Below, one piece after another: positions 11,701 to 23,700 of a stretch of 64,000 bases of DNA. Below the pieces are notes generated by a model. The model was not told the DNA's origin and made no database searches. It saw only the letters and a program-made list of their open reading frames with translations. Numbering within the stretch: position 1 is the stretch's first letter; each line of letters opens with the position of its first letter. A program made the position numbers and the translations under genes. Source of the stretch: Bugula neritina (taxonomy: Eukaryota > Bryozoa > Gymnolaemata > Cheilostomatida > Bugulidae); the NCBI GenBank assembly GCA_964035545.1, contig OZ037767.1, forward strand, positions 13,015,301 to 13,079,300, written 5' to 3'.

Positions 11701-14700
11701 TTGTGGGTGTGGTAGAAGTGGTTAGTGTCGTAGTGGTGGTGGGTGTTGTTGTGGTTGTGGGTGTTGTTGTGGTTGTGGGCGTGGTAGTAGTTGTGGGTGT
11801 TGTAGTAGTGGTTGGTGTTGTCGTGGTTGTGGGTGTTGTTGTGGTTGTGGGTGTGGTAGTAGTTGTGGGCGTCGTAGTAGTGGTTGGTGTTGTAGTAGTG
11901 GTTGGTGTTGTAGTAGTGGTTGGTGTTGTAGTAGTGGTTGCTGTTGTAGTCGTGCTGGGTGTTGTGGTGGTTGTGGGTGTTGTTGTCGTTGTGGGTGTTG
12001 TTGTGGTTGTGGGTGTTGTCATGGTTGTGGGTGTGGTAGTAGTAGTGGGTGTTGTAGTAGTGGTTGGTGTTGTAGTGGTGGTTAGTAATGTAGTGGTGGT
12101 GGGTGTTGTAGTAGTGGTTGGTGTTGTAGTGGTGGTTGGTGTTGTCGTGGTAGTGGGTGTTGTTGTGGTTGTGGGTGTGGTAGTAGTGGTTGGTGTTGTA
12201 GTGGTGGTTGGTGTTGTCGTGGTAGTGGGTGTTGTTGTGGTTGTGGGTGTTGTAGTAGTGGTTGGTGTTGTCGTGGTAGTGGGTGTTGTCGTGGTTGTGG
12301 GCGTGGTAGTAGTGGTTGGTGTTGTAGTGGTGGTGGGTGTTGTTGTGGTAGTGGGTGTTGTCGTGGTTGTGGGTGTGGTAGTAGTGGTTGGTGTTGTAGT
12401 AGTGGTGGGTGTTGTCGTGGTTGTAGGTGTTGCAGTGGTGGTGGGTGTTGTGGTTGTTGTGGGCGTCGTAGTCGTGGTAGGTGTTGTAGTAGTGGTTAAA
12501 GTCGTAGTAGTCGTGGGTGTTGTCGTGGTTGTGGGTGTGGTAGTAGTGGTGGGTGTTGTAGTAGTCGTGGGTGTTGTAGTAGTGGTTGGTGTTATAGTGG
12601 TGGTTAGTAATGTAGTGGTGGTGGGTGTTGTAGTAGTGGTTGGTGTTGTAGTGGTGGTTGGTGTTGTAGTAGTGGTTGGTGTTGTCGTGGTAGTGGGTGT
12701 TGTCGTGGTTGTGGGTGTGGTAGTAGTGGTGGGTGTTGTAGTAGTGGTTGGTGTTGTAGTGGTGGTTAGTAATGTAGTGGTGGTGGGTGTTGTAGTAGCG
12801 GTTGGTGTTGTAGTAGTGATTGGTGTTGTAGTGGTGGTTAGTAATGTAGTGGTGGTGGGTGTTGTAGTAGTGGTTGGTGTTGTAGTAGTGGTTGGTGTTG
12901 TCGTGGTTGTGGGTGTTGTCGTGGTAGTGGGTGTTGTCGTGGTTGTGGGCGTGGTAGTAGTGGTTGGTGTTGTAGTGGGGGTGGGTGTTGTTGTGGTTGT
13001 GGGTGTTGTTGTGGTTGTGGGTGTGGTAGTAGTTGTGGGTGTCGTAGAAGTGGTTGGTGTTGTAGTAGTGGTTGGTGTTGTAGTAGTGGTTGGTGTTGTC
13101 GTGGTTGTGGGTGTTGTTGTCGTTGTAGGTGTGGTAGTAGTTGTGGGTGTTGTAATAGTGCTTGGTGTTGTAGTAGTGGTTGGTGTTGTCGTGGTAGTGG
13201 GTGTTGTCGTGGTTGTGGGCGTGGTAGTAGTGGTTGGTGTTGTAGTGGTGGTGGGTGTTGTAGTAGTGGTTGGTGTTGTAGTAGTGGTTGGTGTTGAAGT
13301 CGTGCTGGGTGTTGTCGTGGTTGTGGGTGTTGTTGTCGTTGTAGGTGTGGTAGTAGTTGTGGGTCTTGTGGTAGTGGTTGGAGTTGTAGTAGTGGTTGGT
13401 GTTGTCGTGGTAGTGGGTGTTGTTGTGGTTGTGGGTGTGGTAGAAGTGGTTAGTGTCGTAGTGGTGGTGGGTGTTGTTGTGGTTGTGGGTGTTGTTGTGG
13501 TTGTGGGTGTTGTTGTGGTTGTGGGTGTGGTAGTAGTTGTGGGTGTTCTGGTGGTTGTGGGCGTCGTAGTTGTGGTTGGTGTTGTAGTGGTGGTGGGTGT
13601 TGTTGTGGTTGTGGGTGTGGTAGTAGTGGTTGGTGTTGTCGTGGTAGTGGGTGTTGTGGTGGTTGGGGGTGTGGTAGTAGTGGTGGGTGTTGTAGTGGTC
13701 GTGGGTGTTGTAGTAGTGGTTAGTGTAGTAGTGGTGGTTGGTAATGTAGTGGTGGTGGGTGTTGTAGTGGTGGTTGGTGTTGTAGTAGTGGTTGGTGTTG
13801 TCGTGGTAGTGGGTGTTGTCGTGGTTGTGGGTGTCGTAGTAGTGGTTGGTGTTGTAGTAGTGGTTGGTGTTGTAGTAGTGGTTGGTGTTGTAGTAGTGGT
13901 TGGTGTTGTAGTCGTGCTGGGTGTTGTCGTGGTTGTGGATGTTGTTGTCGTTGTGGGTGTGGTAGTAGTTGTGGGTCTTGTAGTTGTGGTTGGAGTTGTA
14001 GTAGTGGTTGGTGTTGTCGTGGTAGTGGGTGTTGTCGTGGTTGTGGGTGTGGTAGTAGTGGTTGGTGTTGTAATGGTGGTTGGTGTTGTTGTGGTTGTGG
14101 GTGTTGTTGTGGTTGTGGGTGTGGTAGTGGTTGTGGGTCTTGTAGTAGTGGTTGGAGTTGTAGTAGTGGTTGGGGTGGTAGTGGTGGTTGGTGTTGTGGT
14201 AGTGGTTGGAGTTGTGGTTGTGGTTGGTGTTGTAGTAGTGGTTGGTGTTGCAGTCGTGCTGGGTCTTGTCGTGGTTGTGGGTGTTGTTGTGGTTGTAGGT
14301 GTTGTTGTGGTTGGGGGTGTTGTAGTAGTCGTGGGTGTTGTAGTAATGGTTGGTGTTGTAGTGGTGGTTAGTAATGTAGTGGTTGTGGGTGTGGTAGTAG
14401 TGGTTGTGGGTGTGGTAGTAGTGGTTGGTGTTGTAGTGGTGGTGGGTGTTGTTGTGATTGTGGGTGTTGTTGTGGTTGTGGGTGTGGTAGTAGTGGTTGG
14501 TGTTGTGGTGGTTGTGGGCGTTCTAGTCTTGGTAGGTGTTGTAGTAGTGGTTAAAGTCATAGTAGTCGTGGGTGTTGTCGTGGTTGTGGGTGTGGTAGTA
14601 GTGGTGGGTGTTGTAGTAGTCGTGGGTGTTGTAGTAGTGGTTGGTGTTGCTGTGGTGGTTGGTGTTGTAGTAGTGGTTGGTGTTGTCGTGGTAGTGGGTG

Positions 14701-17700
14701 TTGTTGTGGTTGTGGGTGTGGTAGTAGTGGTTGGTAGTGTAGTGATGGTGGGTGTTATCGTGGTTGTGGGTGTTGTTGTGGTTGTGGGTGTGGTAGTAGT
14801 TGTGGGTGTTGTCATGAGAGTGGGTGTTGTGGTGGTTGTGGGTGTGGTAGTAGTGGTTGGTGTTGTCGTGGTAGTGGGTGTTGTGGTGGTTGGGGGTGTG
14901 GTAGTAGTGGTGGGTGTTGTAGTGGTCGTGGGTGTTGTAGTAGTGGTTAGTGTAGTAGTGGTGGTTGGTAATGTAGTGGTGGTGGGTGTTGTAGTGGTGG
15001 TTGGTGTTGTAGTAGTGGTTGGTGTTGTAGTCGTGCTGGGTGTTGTCGTGGTTGTGGGTGTTGTTGTCGTTGTAGGTGTGGTAGTAGTTGTGGGTCTTGT
15101 AGTAGTGGTTGGAGTTGTAGTAGTGGTTGGTGTTGTCGTGGTGGTGGGTGTTGTCGTGGTTGTGGGTGTGGTAGTAGTGGTTGGTGTTGTAGTGGTGGTG
15201 GGTGTTGTTGTGGTTGTGGGTGTTGTTGTGAATGTGGGTGTGGTAGTAGTTGTGGGTGTCGTAGTAGTGGTGGGTGTTGTCGTGGTAGTGGGTGTTGTCG
15301 TGGTTGTGGGCGTGGTAGTAGTTGTAGGTGTTGTAGTAGTGGTGGGTGTTGTTGTGGTTGTGGGTGTTGTTGTGGTTGTGGGTGTTGTAGTAGTCGTGGG
15401 TGTTGTAGTAGTGGTTGGTGTTGTAGTGGTGGTTAGTAATGTAGTGGTTGTGGGTGTGGTAGTAGTGGTTGGTGTTGTAGTGGTGGTGGGTGTTGTTGTG
15501 GTTGTGGGCGTGGTAGTAGTTGTAGGTGTTGTAGTAGTGGTGGGTGTTGTTGTGGTTGTGGGTGTTGTTGTGGTTCCGGGTGTTGTAGTAGCCGTGGGTG
15601 TTGTAGTAGTGGTTGGTGTTGTAGTGGTGGTTAGTAATGTAGTGGTTGTGGGTGTGGTAGTAGTGGTTGGTGTTGTAGTAGTGGTTGGTGTTGTTGTGGT
15701 TGTGGGTGTTGTTGTGGTTGTGGGCGTGGTAGTAGTTGTGGGTGTTGTAGTAGTGGTTGGTATTGTCGTGGTAGTGGGTGTTGTCGTGGTTGTGGGCGTG
15801 GTAGTAGTGGTTGGTGTTGTAGTGGTGGTGGGTGTTGTCTTGGTTGTGGGTGTTGTGGTGGTTGGGGTTGTGGTAGTAGTGGTGGGTGTTGTAGTGGTCG
15901 TGGGTGTTGTAGTAGTGGTTAGTGTAGTAGTGGTGGTTGGTAATGTAGTGGTGGTGGGTGTTGTAGTGGTGGTTGGTGTTGTAGTAGTGGTTGGTGTTGT
16001 AGTCGTGCTGGGTGTTGTCGTGGTTGTGGGTGTTGTTGTCGTTGGAGGTGTGGTAGTAGTTGTGGGTCTTGTAGTAGTGGTTGGAGTTGTAGTAGTGGTT
16101 GGTGTTGTCGTGGTGGTGGGTGTTGTCGTGGTTGTGGGTGTGGTAGTAGTGGTTGGTGTTGTAGTGGTGGTGGGTGTTGTTGTGGTTGTGGGTGTTGTTG
16201 TGAATGTGGGTGTGGTAGTAGTTGTGGGTGTCGTAGTAGTGGTGGGTGTTGTCGTGGTAGTGGGTGTTGTCGTGGTTGTGGGCGTGGTAGTAGTTGTAGG
16301 TGTTGTAGTAGTGGTGGGTGTTGTTGTGGTTGTGGGTGTTGTTGTGGTTGTGGGTGTTGTAGTAGTCGTGGGTGTTGTAGTAGTGGTTGGTGTTGTAGTG
16401 GTGGTTAGTAATGTAGTGGTTGTGGGTGTGGTAGTAGTGGTTGGTGTTGTAGTGGTGGTGGGTGTTGTTGTGGTTGTGGGCGTGGTAGTAGTTGTAGGTG
16501 TTGTAGTAGTGGTGGGTGTTGTTGTGGTTGTGGGTGTTGTTGTGGTTCCGGGTGTTGTAGTAGCCGTGGGTGTTGTAGTAGTGGTTGGTGTTGTAGTGGT
16601 GGTTAGTAATGTAGTGGTTGTGGGTGTGGTAGTAGTGGTTGGTGTTGTAGTAGTGGTTGGTGTTGTTGTGGTTGTGGGTGTTGTTGTGGTTGTGGGCGTG
16701 GTAGTAGTTGTGGGTGTTGTAGTAGTGGTTGGTGTTGTCGTGGTAGTGGGTGTTGTCGTGGTTGTGGGCGTGGTAGTAGTGGTTGGTGTTGTAGTGGTGG
16801 TGGGTGTTGTCTTGGTTGTGGGTGTTGTTGTAGTTGTGGGTGTGGTAGTAGTTGTGGGTGTTGTAGTAGTGGTTGGTGTGGTAGTGGTGGTTGGTGTTGT
16901 GGTAGTGGTTGGTGTTGTAGTAGTAGTTGGTGTTGTGGTTGTGGTTGGTGTTGTAGTAGTGGTTGGTGTTGTAGTCGTGCTAGGTGTTGCCGTGGTTGTG
17001 GGTGTTGTTGTGGTTGTAGGTGTGGTAGTAGTTGTGGGTGTTGTAATAGTGCTTGGTGTTGTAGTAGTAGTTGGTGTTATCGTGGTAGTGGGTGTTGTCG
17101 TGGTTGTGGGCGTGGTAGTAGTTGTTGGTGTTGTAGTGGTGGTGGGTGTTGTTGTGGTTGTGGGTGTTGTTGTGATTGTGGGTGTGATAGTAGTTGTGGG
17201 TCTTGTAGTAGTGGTTGGTGTTGTTGTGGTTGTGGGTGTTGTTGTGGTTGTGGGTGTTGTAGTAGTGGTTTGTGTTGTAGTAGTGGTTAGTGTGGTAGTG
17301 GTGGTTGGTGTTGTGGTAATGGTTGGAGTTGTGGTTGTGGTTGGTGTTGTAGTAGTGGTTGGTGTTGTAGTCGTGCTGGGTCTTGTCGTGGTTGTGGGTG
17401 TTGTTGTGGTTGTAGGTGTGGTAGTAGTTGTGGGTGTTGTAGTAGTGGTTGGTGTTGTAGTAGTGGTTGGTGTTGTCGTGGTAGTGGGTGTTGTTGTGGT
17501 TGTGGGTGTGGTAGTAGTGGTTGGTGTTGTAGTGGTGGTGGGTGTTGTAGTAGTGGTTGGTGTTGTAGTCGTGCTGGGTGTTGTCGTGGTTGTGGGTGTT
17601 GTCGTGGTGGTGAGTGTTCTCGTGGTTGTGGGCGTGGTAGTAGTGGTTGGTGTTGTAGTGGTGGTGGGTGTTGTTGTAGTTGTGGGTGTTGTTGTGGTTG

Positions 17701-20700
17701 TGGGTGTGGTAGTAGTTGTGGGTGTCGTAGTAGTGGTTGGTGTGGTAGTAGTTGTCGGTGTTGTAGTAGTGGTTGGTGTTGTCGTGGTAGTGGGTGTTGT
17801 AGTCGTGCTGGGTGTTGTCGTGGTTGTGGGTGTTGTTGTCGTTGTAGGTGTGGTAGTAGTTGTGGGTCTTGTAGTAGTGGTTGGAGTTGTAGTAGTGGTT
17901 GGTGTTGTCGTGGTGGTGGGTGTTGTCGTGGTTGTGGGTGTGGTAGTAGTGGTTGGTGTTGTAGTGGTGGTGGGTGTTGTTGTGGTTGTGGGTGTTGTTG
18001 TGGTTGTGGGTGTGGTAGTAGTTGTGGGTGTCGTAGTAGTGGTGGGTGTTGTCGTGGTAGTGGGTGTTGTCGTGGTTGTGGGCGTGGTAGTAGTTGTAGG
18101 TGTTGTAGTAGTGGTGGGTGTTGTTGTGGTTGTGGGTGTTGTTGTGGTTGTGGGTGTTGTAGTAGTCATGGGTGTTGTAGTAGTGGTTGGTGTTGTAGTG
18201 GTGATTAGTAGTGTAGTGGTTGTGGGTGTGGTAGTAGTGGTTGGTGTTGTAGTGGTGGTGGGTGTTGTTGTGGTTGTGGGTGTTGTTGTGGTTGTGGGTG
18301 TGGTAGTAGTTGTGGGTGTCGTAGTAGTGGTTGGTGTGGTAGTAGTTGTAGGTGTTGCAGTAGTGGTTGGTGTTGTCGTGGTAGTGGGTGTTGTCGTGGT
18401 TGTGGGTGTTGTAGTAGTGGTTGGTGTTGTAGTGGTGGTGGGTGTTGTTGTGGTTGTGGGTGTTGTTGTGGTTGTGGGTGTTGTTGTGGTGGTGGGTGTT
18501 GTAGTAGTGGTTGGTGTTGTAGTGGTGGTTGGTGTTGTAGTAGTGGTTGGTGTTGTCGTGGTAGTGGGTGTTGTTGTGGTTGTGGGTGTGGTAGTAGTGG
18601 TTGGTGTTGTAGTGGTGGTGGGTGTTGTCGTGGTTGTGGGTGTTGTCGTGGTAGTGGGTGTTGTCGTGGTTGTGGGCGTGGTAGTAGTGGTTGGTGTTGT
18701 AGTAGTGGTTGGTGTTGTAGTAGTGGTTGGTGTTGTAGTAGTGGTTGGTGTTGTCGTGGTAGTGGGTGTTGTTGTGGTTGTGGGTGTGGTAGTAGTTGTG
18801 GGTGTTGTAGTGGTGGTGGGTGTTGTTGTGGTTGTGGGTGTTGTTGTGGTTGTGGGTGTGGTAGTAGTTGTGGGTGTCGTAGTAGTGGTTGGTGTTGTAG
18901 TAGTGGTTGGTGTTGTAGTAGTGGTTGGTGTTGTCGTGGTAGTGGGTGTTGTCGTGGTTGTGGGCGTGGTAGTAGTGGTTGGTAGTGTAGTGGTGGTGGG
19001 TGTCGTAGTAGTGGTTGGTGTTGTAGTAGTGGTTGGTGTTGTAGTAGTGGTTGGTGTTGTAGTCGTGCTGGGTGTTGTCGTGGTTGTGGGTGTTGTTGTC
19101 GTTGTAAGTGTGGTAGTAGTTGTGGGTCTTGTAGTAGTGGTTGGAGTTGTAGTAGTGGTTGGTGTTGTCGTGGTGGTGGGTGTTGTCGTGGTTGTGGGTG
19201 TGGTAGTAGTGGTTGGTGTTGTAGTGGTGGTGGGTGTTGTTGTGGTTGTGGGTGTTGTTGTGAATGTGGGTGTGGTAGTAGTTGTGGGTGTCGTAGTAGT
19301 GGTGGGTGTTGTCGTGGTAGTGGGTGTTGTCGTGGTTGTGGGCGTGGTAGTAGTTGTAGGTGTTGTAGTAGTGGTGGGTGTTGTTGTGGTTGTGGGTGTT
19401 GTTGTGGTTGTGGGTGTTGTAGTAGTCGTGGGTGTTGTAGTAGTGGTTGGTGTTGTAGTGGTGGTTAGTAATGTAGTGGTTGTGGGTGTGGTAGTAGTGG
19501 TTGGTGTTGTAGCGGTGGTGGGTGTTGTTGTGGTTGTGGGCGTGGTAGTAGTTGTAGGTGTTGTAGTAGTGGTGGGTGTTGTTGTGGTTGTGGGTGTTGT
19601 TGTGGTTGCGGGTGTTGTAGTAGCCGTGGGTGTTGTAGTAGTGGTTGGTGTTGTAGTGGTGGTTAGTAATGTAGTGGTTGTGGGTGTGGTAGTAGTGGTT
19701 GGTGTTGTAGTAGTGGTTGGTGTTGTCGTGGTTGTGGGTGTTGTTGTGGTTGTGGGCGTGGTAGTAGTTGTGGGTGTTGTAGTAGTGGTTGGTGTTGTCG
19801 TGGTAGTGGGTGTTGTCGTGGTTGTGGGCGTGGTAGTAGTGGTTGGTGTTGTAGTGGTGGTGGGTGTTGTCTTGGTTGTGGGTGTTGTTGTGGTTGTGGG
19901 TGTGGTAGTAGTTGTGGGTGTTGTAGTAGTGGTTGGTGTGGTAGTGGTGGTTGGTGTTGTGGTAGTGGTTGGTGTTGTAGTAGTAGTTGGTGTTGTGGTT
20001 GTGGTTGGTGTTGTAGTAGTGGTTGGTGTTGTAGTCGTGCTAGGTGTTGTCGTGGTTGTGGGTGTTGTTGTGGTTGTAGGTGTGGTAGTAGTTGTGGGTG
20101 TTGTAATAGTGCTTGGTGTTGTAGTAGTGGTTGGTGTTATCGTAGTAGTGGGTGTTGTCGTGGTTGTGGGCGTGGTAGTAGTTGTTGGTGTTGTAGTGGT
20201 GGTGGGTGTTGTTGTGGTTGTGGGTGTTGTTGTGATTGTGGGTGTGATAGTAGTTGTGGGTCTTGTAGTAGTGGTTGGTGTTGTTGTGGTTGTGGGTGTT
20301 GTTGTGGTTGTGGGTGTTGTAGTAGTGGTTGGTGTTGTAGTAGTGGTTAGTGTGGTAGTGGTGGTTGGTGTTGTGGTAGTGGTTGGAGTTGTGGTTGTGG
20401 TTGGTGTTGTAGTAGTGGTTGGTGTTGTAGTCGTGCTGGGTCTTGTCGTGGTTGTGGGTGTTGTTGTGGTTGTAGGTGTGGTAGTAGTTGTGGGTGTTGT
20501 AGTAGTGGTTGGTGTTGTAGTAGTGGTTGGTGTTGTCGTGGTAGTGGGTGTTGTTGTGGTTGTGGGTGTGGTAGTAGTGGTTGGTGTTGTAGTGGTGGTG
20601 GGTGTTGTAGTAGTGGTTGGTGTTGTAGTCGTGCTGGGTGTTGTCGTGGTTGTGGGTGTTGTCGTGGTGGTGGGTGTTCTCGTGGTTGTGGGCGTGGTAG

Positions 20701-23700
20701 TAGTGGTTGTTGTTGTAGTGGTGGAGGGTGTTGTTGTAGTTGTGAGTGTTGTTGTGATTGTGGGTGTGATAGTAGTTGTGGGTCTTGTAGTAGTGGTTGG
20801 TGTTGTTGTGGTTGTGGGTGTTGTTGTGGTTGTGGGTGTTGTAGTAGTGGTTGGTATTGTAGTAGTGGTTAGTGTGGTAGTGGTGGTTGGTGTTGTAGTA
20901 GTGGTTGGAGTTGTGGTTGTGGTTGGTGTTGTAGTAGTGGTTGGTGTTGTAGTCGTGCTGGGTCTTGTCGTGGTTGTGGGTGTTGTTGTGGTTGTAGGTG
21001 TGGTAGTAGTTGTGGGTGTTGTAGTAGTGGTTGGTGTGGTAGTGGTGGTTGGTGTTGTGGTAGTGGTTGGTGTTGTAGTAGTAGTTGGTGTTGTGGTTGT
21101 GGTTGGTGTTGTAGTAGTGGTTGGTGTTGTAGTCGTGCTAGGTGTTGTCGTGGTTGTGGGTGTTGTTGTGGTTGTAGGTGTGGTAGTAGTTGTGGGTGTT
21201 GTAATAGTGCTTGGTGTTGTAGTAGTGGTTGGTGTTATCGTAGTAGTGGGTGTTGTCGTGGTTGTGGGCGTGGTAGTAGTTGTTGGTGTTGTATTGGTGG
21301 TGGGTGTTGTTGTGGTTGTAGGTGTTGTTGTGATTGTGGGTGTGATAGTAGTTGTGGGTCTTGTAGTAGTGGTTGGTGTTGTTGTGGTTGTGGGTGTTGT
21401 TGTGGTTGTGGGTGTTGTAGTAGTGGTTGGTGTTGTAGTAGTGGTTAGTGTGGTAGTGGTGGTTGGTGTTGTGGTAGTGGTTGGAGTTGTGGTTGTGGTT
21501 GGTGTTGTAGTAGTGGTTGGTGTTGTAGTCGTGCTGGGTCTTGTCGTGGTTGTGGGTGTTGTTGTGGTTGTAGGTGTGGTAGTAGTTGTGGGTGTTGTAG
21601 TAGTGGTTGGTGTTGTAGTAGTGGTTGGTGTTGTCGTGGTAGTGGGTGTTGTTGTGGTTGTGGGTGTGGTAGTAGTGGTTGGTGTTGTAGTGGTGGTGGG
21701 TGTTGTAGTAGTGGTTGGTGTTGTAGTCGTGCTGGGTGTTGTCGTGGTTGTGGGTGTTGTCGTGGTGGTGGGTGTTCTCGTGGTTGTGGGCGTGGTAGTA
21801 GTGGTTGGTGTTGTAGTGGTGGTGGGTGTTGTAGTTGTGGGTGTTGTTGTGGTTGTGGGTGTGGTAGTAGTTGTGGGTGTCGTAGTAGTGGTTGGTGTGG
21901 TAGTAGTTGTCGGTGTTGTAGTAGTGGTTGGTGTTGTCGTGGTAGTGGGTGTTGTAGTCGTGCTGGGTGTTGTCGTGGTTGTGGGTGTTGTTGTCGTTGT
22001 AGGTGTGGTAGTAGTTGTGGGTCTTGTAGTAGTGGTTGGAGTTGTAGTAGTGGTTGGTGTTGTCGTGGTGGTGGGTGTTGTCGTGGTTGTGGGTGTGGTA
22101 GTAGTGGTTGGTGTTGTAGTGGTGGTGGGTGTTGTTGTGGTTGTGGGTGTTGTTGTGGTTGTGGGTGTGGTAGTAGTTGTGGGTGTCGTAGTAGTGGTGG
22201 GTGTTGTCGTGGTAGTGGGTGTTGTCGTGGTTGTGGGCGTGGTAGTAGTTGTAGGTGTTGTAGTAGTGGTGGGTGTTGTTGTGGTTGTGGGTGTTGTTGT
22301 GGTTGTGGGTGTTGTAGTAGTCATGGGTGTTGTAGTAGTGGTTGGTGTTGTAGTGGTGGTTAGTAGTGTAGTGGTTGTGGGTGTGGTAGTAGTGGTTGGT
22401 GTTGTAGTGGTGGTGGGTGTTGTTGTGGTTGTGGGTGTTGTTGTGGTTGTGGGTGTGGTAGTAGTTGTGGGTGTCGTAGTAGTGGTTGGTGTGGTAGTAG
22501 TTGTCGGTGTTGCAGTAGTGGTTGGTGTTGTCGTGGTAGTGGGTGTTGTCGTGGTTGTGGGTGTTGTAGTAGTGGTTGGTGTTGTAGTGGTGGTGGGTGT
22601 TGTTGTGGTTGTGGGTGTTGTTGTGGTTGTGGGTGTTGTTGTGGTGGTGGGTGTTGTAGTAGTGGTTGGTGTTGTAGTGGTGGTTGGTGTTGTAGTAGTG
22701 GTTGGTGTTGTCGTGGTAGTGGGTGTTGTTGTGGTTGTGGGTGTGGTAGTAGTGGTTGGTGTTGTAGTGGTGGTGGGTGTTGTCGTGGTTGTGGGTGTTG
22801 TCGTGGTAGTGGGTGTTGTCGTGGTTGTGGGCGTGGTAGTAGTGGTTGGTGTTGTAGTAGTGGTTGGTGTTGTAGTAGTGGTTGGTGTTGTAGTAGTGGT
22901 TGGTGTTGTCGTGGTAGTGGGTGTTGTTGTGGTTGTGGGTGTGGTAGTAGTTGTGGGTGTTGTAGTGGTGGTGGGTGTTGTTGTGGTTGTGGGTGTTGTT
23001 GTGGTTGTGGGTGTGGTAGTAGTTGTGGGTGTCGTAGTAGTGGTTGGTGTTGTAGTAGTGGTTGGTGTTGTAGTAGTGGTTGGTGTTGTCGTGGTAGTGG
23101 GTGTTGTCGTGGTTGTGGGCGTGGTAGTAGTGGTTGGTAGTGTAGTGGTGGTGGGTGTTGTAGTAGTGGTTGGTGTTGTAGTCGTGCTGGGTGTTGTCGT
23201 GGTTGTGGGTGTTGTTGTCGTTGTAAGTGTGGTAGTAGTTGTGGGTCTTGTAGTAGTGGTTGGAGTTGTAGTAGTGGTTGGTGTTGTCGTGGTGGTGGGT
23301 GTTGTCGTGGTTGTGGGTGTGGTAGTAGTGGTTGGTGTTGTAGTGGTGGTGGGTGTTGTTGTGGTTGTGGGTGTTGTTGTGAATGTGGGTGTGGTAGTAG
23401 TTGTGGGTGTCGTAGTAGTGGTGGGTGTTGTCGTGGTAGTGGGTGTTGTCGTGGTTGTGGGCGTGGTAGTAGTTGTAGGTGTTGTAGTAGTGGTGGGTGT
23501 TGTTGTGGTTGTGGGTGTTGTTGTGGTTGTGGGTGTTGTAGTAGTCGTGGGTGTTGTAGTAGTGGTTGGTGTTGTAGTGGTGGTTAGTAATGTAGTGGTT
23601 GTGGGTGTGGTAGTAGTGGTTGGTGTTGTAGCGGTGGTGGGTGTTGTTGTGGTTGTGGGCGTGGTAGTAGTTGTAGGTGTTGTAGTAGTGGTGGGTGTTG

